DNA of 64,000 nt, taken from Sisyra terminalis (Eukaryota; Arthropoda; Insecta; Neuroptera; Sisyridae). The stretch's first letter is position 1; the number at the start of each line of letters is the position of its first letter. The stretch spans positions 37,820,001 to 37,884,000 of the forward strand of contig OY292278.1 of the NCBI GenBank assembly GCA_958496175.1, read 5' to 3'. The notes below the pieces were generated by a model that saw only the letters and a program-made list of their open reading frames with translations, was not told where the DNA came from and searched no databases. Made by a program: the position numbers and the translations under genes. Below, piece by piece: positions 59,101 through 64,000 of the stretch.

Positions 59101-62100
59101 CCACTAGTAAGCTTTTTAGTCTTGAATTAAAAAACACGTAATACTAGAAAATTTAACAGAGTTTCGGTAATTTTGTCATATGACGGCTTTTCCCAAAAAA
59201 AAAAATCATAGCCACAAAAAATTAGTGTTAGAATAGAAAATGGGACGTTGTCATATAGTTATTTGTATATAAATTAGTAATAAAAATTTTATAGTTGAAA
59301 AAAATTCTATTTAGTATTTGAAATTAGTCCATGTTTATTTTGTTTCTTTTATCTTTTTATTGTTAAATCTTAGGTAATTTAAGGTAGACCAATAATATTA
59401 CGTTGTAAGACTAAACACGAGTTTTGTTTTACGCCAGATTTAATTTTTAAATCGCCGTTTAATACAAATAGACACAAATTCGTTAAGATAATAAAAAAAA
59501 AGTGATACGTATATCGAGGGGAACTTTGCGAATTTTTTTCAAAAACGGCTTTCAGTTTTCAGCAGAACTCATATGAAATTCACCATAATAAGAAATTATG
59601 CATGCAGAAAATTATGTGATATTATGGCATTCAGGTATTACCATGAAAAGTTTAACACGTATAACGTTTGGAGTTATCATTTCATATATTTTATTTGACA
59701 TGGTTTAACTTATACACCGGTACAATTTGATAACGTCTCATTCTCTATTTTGTTTTTAATTCAATTCGCGAATTAATCGATCAAAATATCATTTTCCCAA
59801 CATTATTTAACTTTATACTTTCCCGGGCGCTTTATCAAATTAAATTCATATCTGTTTTCTTTGTCATTTTTGCATCTCTTTGTTTTTATTGCACATGCGT
59901 ACTTATAAGCAAATGCGTTTAGCTGTTACTTTGACGTTTATTAAAGTCTACTATAATGGTATTATTTTTTAGGCTTTTTTGTAATAATTATGAAAAAAAT
60001 TAGAGTTCCACCACCGGAATATTGCATTTTTAAGTGTTTTGAATATTTTAACACTAATTTTATGTACCTACGATTTTTTTTGATAAAAGCCGTCATATGA
60101 CAAAATTACCAGAGTTTCAAATAGGATAACATATTTTAAGTTTTAACAAAGAATATATGAGTAATAATGCTTTATATTACCCTGTGTGGAACATGTATAA
60201 TTGCTCATGTTTCGCAATAAAGATATATCACCTTTGTAAAGTTTTCTTATACTCATTTACATTTGTATAAGTATGTATTCGTCTTACAAGTATGTCTCAG
60301 GAACTATTAAGGAGAAGGAATCTTATTTTTTTATTTCTTCTTTCTGAATTTATAAAAAGGTTCAAAAATTACCTTAAAAATGGTCTCTAACATTGAATCA
60401 TGTATGTAAGGTGTGTAAAGTATTAAAATGTCTTACCGATTATAGGCTCGCCACCTATTGCATAAGTGTAAATATTGTCGACATTGAATATACATGAAAA
60501 CGGTTCCTCCAGTAAATCCAACGGCGACCACAACTAATTTTGTCCAAAACGGCCAGGCTGTAAAATACCAAATGTTTACATTTTTTTTCTTTAAATTTTG
60601 CATACAAATCAATTACCAATTAGTCCTTTTTGTACTTCTTCTGTTGCGCGGTCAATGAGGACAAACAATGACCAAATAACACAGAGGGCAGCGACACAAT
60701 GAAATGAGACGGCACAGCAAAGACGACGTCGTTCAACTCCCGACATTTCCAATCGTCTCCACTAGAAAAAGATTTTTATTAGAACTATAAAAGTTTTTGA
60801 TTACTATTTAAAAAAAAATGGACTCGAAACCGAAATAGCTCCATTTTTTTAGTGATTTCTGGTTACTTTAATGGCTACAACATCTATCTTACATGATCTT
60901 ATGGGTCATAGGTCTACAAACTTTTATAAACTATCACCCCTTGGGCCTTTGCCACCATCTGTGGATTATTAGGTTTTAAAGATTTCCTATACTTATATGT
61001 AATCTATATGTTATATGGCTCAAGTCCCTTTTAGATCGGTCAATATCTGACAACATTGCATTTTGTACTTTGTTTTTAATTTAATTCGCAAATATATTGG
61101 CCCATAATGAAAATTTGGCTACAAAAGAGAAAAATATACCATATTAAAGTTGAATTAACAAAAAAATCGCGAATAGAATCAAAAACAAAGTTGAAACTAC
61201 AACGTTGCCAGATATTGACCGATCTAAAAGGGACTTGAGTCTAATAAATGATCTAAATGGGGTATATTTTGAGGGGAAGATATTATGATTAAGGATATAA
61301 GGAAAATATATATATATTTACTTGATTAAATGCCATATAAATAAAAATAATTTGATTACTAAGGACAAAACCAAAAATATATTTTGAACATCACTTAAGC
61401 TTTTAATTCTTTCACGACTTGCTAAATGTGGCAACGATTAATTAGGTTTTTTCAGGGCTTTTCTTCTGTAGAGGAGTCTTGCATTACCGTTGCATTACCG
61501 GAGTGTTGCAGCATAGATTTTTCTCTGTTAACAGTTTTTGGACACTTTTGGGTATTTGGCCGATCGATTAAGATTTATTTATTTGACAGGTCTTCGACTT
61601 TCGGGCATACATTTGGCACCATTTCCCCCCTTAACTTTTTATTGATTAAATTTTTTGTCATATTTTTTTTGTACCAGTTGGAGAAATGAAAATTATCGAA
61701 TTTGAACTTAAAAAAACTCATTTGGCATTAATGAACATCTAATGCACTTAGATAAACATTGAAAATGTTTTTAGTAACAACTTTGCGTTGTTATCCTGTG
61801 AAACTCGAAGAGTATACAATACCGAATTTATATTATTTTGGGTTTTTGGTCCTACCATTTCAATGTAGATTTCGGAATAAAATATATTTTGTTTGTTTTA
61901 CTAAGTTGATAAATTACTCTAATCATAAAATGTCTTTAGTACCACTTTGAAATAATTTATAGGCAGATTAATGTCAATTGAATGACTATTGGTTTAAAAA
62001 CGACATTATTTTCCGGTACACCTAAGACTACGTATACTTTGACTCATATCCTTGGTCGTTGGGGACATATCCCCTACAGTGTATATAGGATACAATTGAT

Positions 62101-62585
62101 CATATATAAAGGATGTTGTAGCAACCTCTTTAGTAGTAACTAGTAGCAAAAATGTCCTCTTTCATATATAATTGGAGCACGAAGGAAATCTATAGCAGTT
62201 TTGGGTTGAAACCTCAATTTTATATATTTAATTTGTTATTATGAAATGGTTATATTATACAAACCTCGTTAAAAGGCTTAATTTTGGTGTGCATGATGAA
62301 ATTGAATTTGCAAAGCTCGCAGGAACGGGTCGCCGAGGCGGTGAGCCATTGTTGCAAGCAGGCTTGATGGACGTATTTGAGACTTCCGGAACAATAACAA
62401 GGGGCGAGCAGCGGGTTTTGATTGTCGGCCTCACAATGGCATATCCGGCAAATATCGTTGTTGGAAAAGGAAATGTTTGAGCTAGTGGAACCCAAACGTC
62501 CTGTTGTTCCTTGCGTGTAAACAGGCTCCGTCGACATTATCCAGCTTTCGCTCTCATTCGCCTTGCTGTTATTCAATCGTGGCAT
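56159..62585 (-). CDS. MARCH1/8-like membrane RING-CH E3 ubiquitin ligase, 4 exons
   Basis: Exons 62585-62265, 60761-60617, 60557-60437 and 56846-56159 join in phase to 424 residues. The RING-CH (C4HC3) finger is complete: Cys46, Cys49, Cys63, Cys65, His73, Cys76, Cys89, Cys92, with the family string VHQACLQQW. Two membrane segments follow (about 121-143, around [10 protein letters not shown], and about 160-182, around [19 protein letters not shown]), as in human MARCHF1/MARCHF8. The conserved RWRAYNRI after segment 2 crosses the exon 3/4 junction and supports that splice. Family members ubiquitinate membrane proteins at endosomes and the plasma membrane. The C-terminal tail (about 230 residues, Ser/Pro/Glu rich, ending [14 protein letters not shown]) is longer than in human MARCHF8 and has no recognised domain. 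Intron 3 is 3.6 kb and repeat-filled. Confidence 0.95.
57626..57857. mobile_element. pogo/Tigger-like MITE in MARCH1/8 intron 3
   Basis: Ends CAGTGTAATCTTACTAATCC and its near-inverse GGATTAGTGAGATTATACTG lie between TA dinucleotides (57624-57625 and 57858-57859), the expected target duplication of Tc1/mariner/pogo elements. Inner repeats GTGCCGGATTA recur several times. 232 bp, non-coding. Confidence 0.85.
57874..58400 (-). pseudogene. Penelope-like retroelement fragment (GIY-YIG region)
   Basis: An open frame runs on the minus strand from a stop at about 58399 to the stop at 57874. It carries Penelope-type signatures: [33 protein letters not shown], then a linker with [14 protein letters not shown], and the start of the GIY-YIG endonuclease, [20 protein letters not shown] followed by RIYQHEY. 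The reverse transcriptase domain and the rest of the nuclease are absent, so the copy is truncated at both ends. The pogo-like element abuts its 3' end. It is dead but keeps a surprisingly clean frame. Confidence 0.8.
58325..58437. repeat. Hairpin made from Penelope coding sequence
   Basis: TTTTATAGATCTATATAATA then GTCCCAGTACAACA (58327-58360) is repeated in inverse at about 58413-58435. One arm is part of the Penelope reading frame, so the arm opposite is an inverted duplication of the element's own sequence at the truncation point. Confidence 0.75.
58607..58790. mobile_element. hAT-like MITE, partial
   Basis: CAGTGTTTTTAACCTTTTAA and CCGCACCCCTTTGAATTTGA, AATAGGTCTCTGC match the inverse of the copy at 36445-36614. 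The far end is not clear. Confidence 0.55.
58951..59112 (-). mobile_element. tRNA-derived SINE, copy 8
   Basis: Minus orientation, A-box-like GTGGTCGAGTGGTC, B box GGGTTCAATC, family body present. In MARCH1/8 intron 3. Confidence 0.7.
61017..61240. mobile_element. MITE family A, best-preserved copy (MARCH1/8 intron 1)
   Basis: Left CTCAAGTCCCTTTTAGATCG and the right inverse ending CTAAAAGGGACTTGAG match for over 30 bp with almost no mismatch. Internal core: CCCATAATGAAAATTTGGC and ACCATATTAAAGTTG. 224 bp. It can serve as the family reference. Confidence 0.9.
61430..62034. mobile_element. Inverted second copy of the 17.3-kb TIR element
   Basis: Reading the minus strand from 62034 (TTAGGTGTACCGGAAAATAA) gives the same order as 17268 onward: the CATTCAATTG flank, one unit with TATACTCTTCGAGTTTCAC, the TAAGTGCATTAGATG junction, then AAATGGTGCCAAATGTATGCC. 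Only one copy of the 185-bp unit is present and the far terminal repeat is lost. Confidence 0.7.
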
Positions 62586-64000
62586 TGTCGAGAAAACTGT
62601 TCACATAGTTTCAGCTGACAATTCTCGACGAGTACGTTGAGTTGATTGGAATTTCTCTTGTCAGGAACGTTGATAACGTCAATAGATACCAAGTGCACAT
62701 AAAGAAATAATCAAAATGGAATAATCGACAGTCACTCAACCAACCTTTCCGTTTTACGATCTTTTAATGGCATTTTATTTGTTTATCAACTTTTATTCAA
62801 GTGTGATAACACAATATTTTATTACGATTATTATTTTATCGTCTGTCATTATATGCTAAAATATACAACAAACTTTAATTGTGTTGAATTAAGAACTTCA
62901 AGGAATTTAGTAACTTTTGGTCACAACACCAACAAACCAGCGAAAAGCCGTTGGCATCATTGTTCGTTTCAAAACACGATTTTATTTCCCTTATTATTTT
63001 TTTATCGTTCTTATCTAATTTTACACTTGTGTTATCTTAATTTTTTATTCCATAAATAAAATAAAATGTGTCAATATTTTCTTTTTAATAAACAAATTTA
63101 ATTACCTTATTCGCCTTGTTTGTTTTCCTCCGTATCCCATGTGGTAGAAAAAATGCGTGACAAATGCCACCTAGGGTATTAATGAATAACTAAAAAGTCT
63201 ATATACGCTCGGTTCGAAACCTCAATAAACAATGAAAAATTTTAAATTTTCAAAATAAAATATTGCACTGTTCAATTATACTTTTTTATCCGGTTAATTA
63301 AACTTAATTCAAATAATTAAAGAGTTATATGTAAAAGCCCTTTAAATTAGACCAAAAAAAAAAACATAAAATAAAAGCACAAAAAATTAAAATGGTAAAA
63401 ACGGTAAAGTTTGGTAGTAAAACGAAATTAGAATATACCGGAAAGAAGTTAACGTGGAAAACATATTTATTTATATTGAAGAATAGGAAGTATATATATA
63501 TATATATATATATACCAGTAACTGACAAAATTTTAATTTTCAATTAAAATTGTATTTATTTATTCTATTAGTAATTCTGTTTTAACTTTGTAACTTTTAA
63601 TTTTGCTACTCTGATTTAAATATATGCAATTGTACATTGCATTACATTACAATTGTAATATTCCAGCTCTATGTACATATGCTTTGCATCTCTGTAGAAT
63701 GTATGTTGGAAGTAAAATAAATAAAAAATATGCTGCATATTCGTTTCTTAAATGTTCCAGAATAATTCATAATTGCTCCAGGTCTACAGTCCATTAAAAT
63801 TGAGGTTTTAGAACAAAAAAGATTGTTGAAAGACTTTGTAATAAAAAGCATAAAAAGAACAATATTCACCTTTGATGAAAGACTTTTTGTTAAAAAAAAC
63901 ATGTATGCAGGTTACACTCTATAAATATGTATGTAAAATTTCAGGACTAGGATAATTGTAGGGTTTAATTATGATAATATTGATGCCAAGTTTAACAATT
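62586..64000. other. Upstream region of MARCH1/8 and right-edge spacer
   Basis: The first few hundred bases should hold the MARCH1/8 5' UTR and promoter. Beyond that no gene is recognised. A (TA)n tract lies at 63491-63514. The frames at 62853-63059, 63325-63543 and 63669-63902 are AT-rich shadows. Confidence 0.45.
63491..63514. repeat. (TA)n microsatellite
   Basis: Twelve consecutive TA dinucleotides. Confidence 0.9.

Noticed and set aside
61322..61421. A possible extra MARCH1/8 exon on the minus strand, open, hydrophobic, with acceptor and donor sites
   Set aside because: Joining it to the known next exon breaks the reading frame, while direct splicing of 62265 to 60761 restores the conserved family sequence. 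Its hydrophobic look follows from AT-rich composition.

Overview
This is an AT-rich, intron-rich nuclear window from an animal. The gene set, GT-AG introns with T-rich acceptors and dense short transposons fit an arthropod, most likely an insect; the species cannot be told from the sequence. Six conserved protein-coding genes can be assembled exon by exon with consistent splice phases: CCDC6 (minus, 9.3-16.6 kb), a SENP6/SENP7-type SUMO protease (minus, 20.7-39.9 kb, 19 coding exons), CHMP1 of ESCRT-III (plus, 43.3-45.8 kb), C1D/Rrp47 exosome cofactor (minus, 45.9-47.3 kb), ribosomal protein S4 (plus, 47.7-50.0 kb) and a MARCH1/8-like membrane RING-CH ubiquitin ligase (minus, 56.2-62.6 kb).

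Layout. 1-2003 is an almost perfect palindrome with arms of about 993 bp and a 17-nt spacer; each outer end carries a tRNA-like Pol III promoter head. 2.0-9.2 kb has no recognisable gene and holds foldback repeats and simple repeats. 9.2-16.6 kb is CCDC6, whose large introns hold nested hairpins, a hAT-like element and a dead Tc1 copy. 16.6-20.7 kb is a repeat-rich spacer with a TIR element that contains an internal tandem duplication. 20.7-39.9 kb is the SUMO protease with many MITEs in its introns. 43.3-50.0 kb is a compact housekeeping cluster: CHMP1 and C1D are tail to tail, C1D and RpS4 head to head. 50-56 kb is spacer with several hairpin MITEs and three SINEs. 56.2-62.6 kb is MARCH1/8, with a Penelope-like fragment and a pogo/Tigger-like TIR element in its last intron.

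The genes do not form one pathway, although two act in ubiquitin or SUMO signalling. Repeats dominate the rest: a TIR MITE family with about nine copies, a tRNA-derived SINE with nine copies (eight on the minus strand), at least two further MITE families, several hAT-like elements with 8-bp target duplications, foldback elements, and Penelope debris. One piece of that debris has a hammerhead-ribozyme-like core. The points most worth a second look are the giant palindrome with tRNA-like ends, the hammerhead-like inverted pair near 46.4-46.8 kb, the tandem-duplicated TIR element, and SUMO-binding-like motifs plus a small zinc-ribbon-like motif in the SENP protein. I did not find a convincing new multi-gene system.
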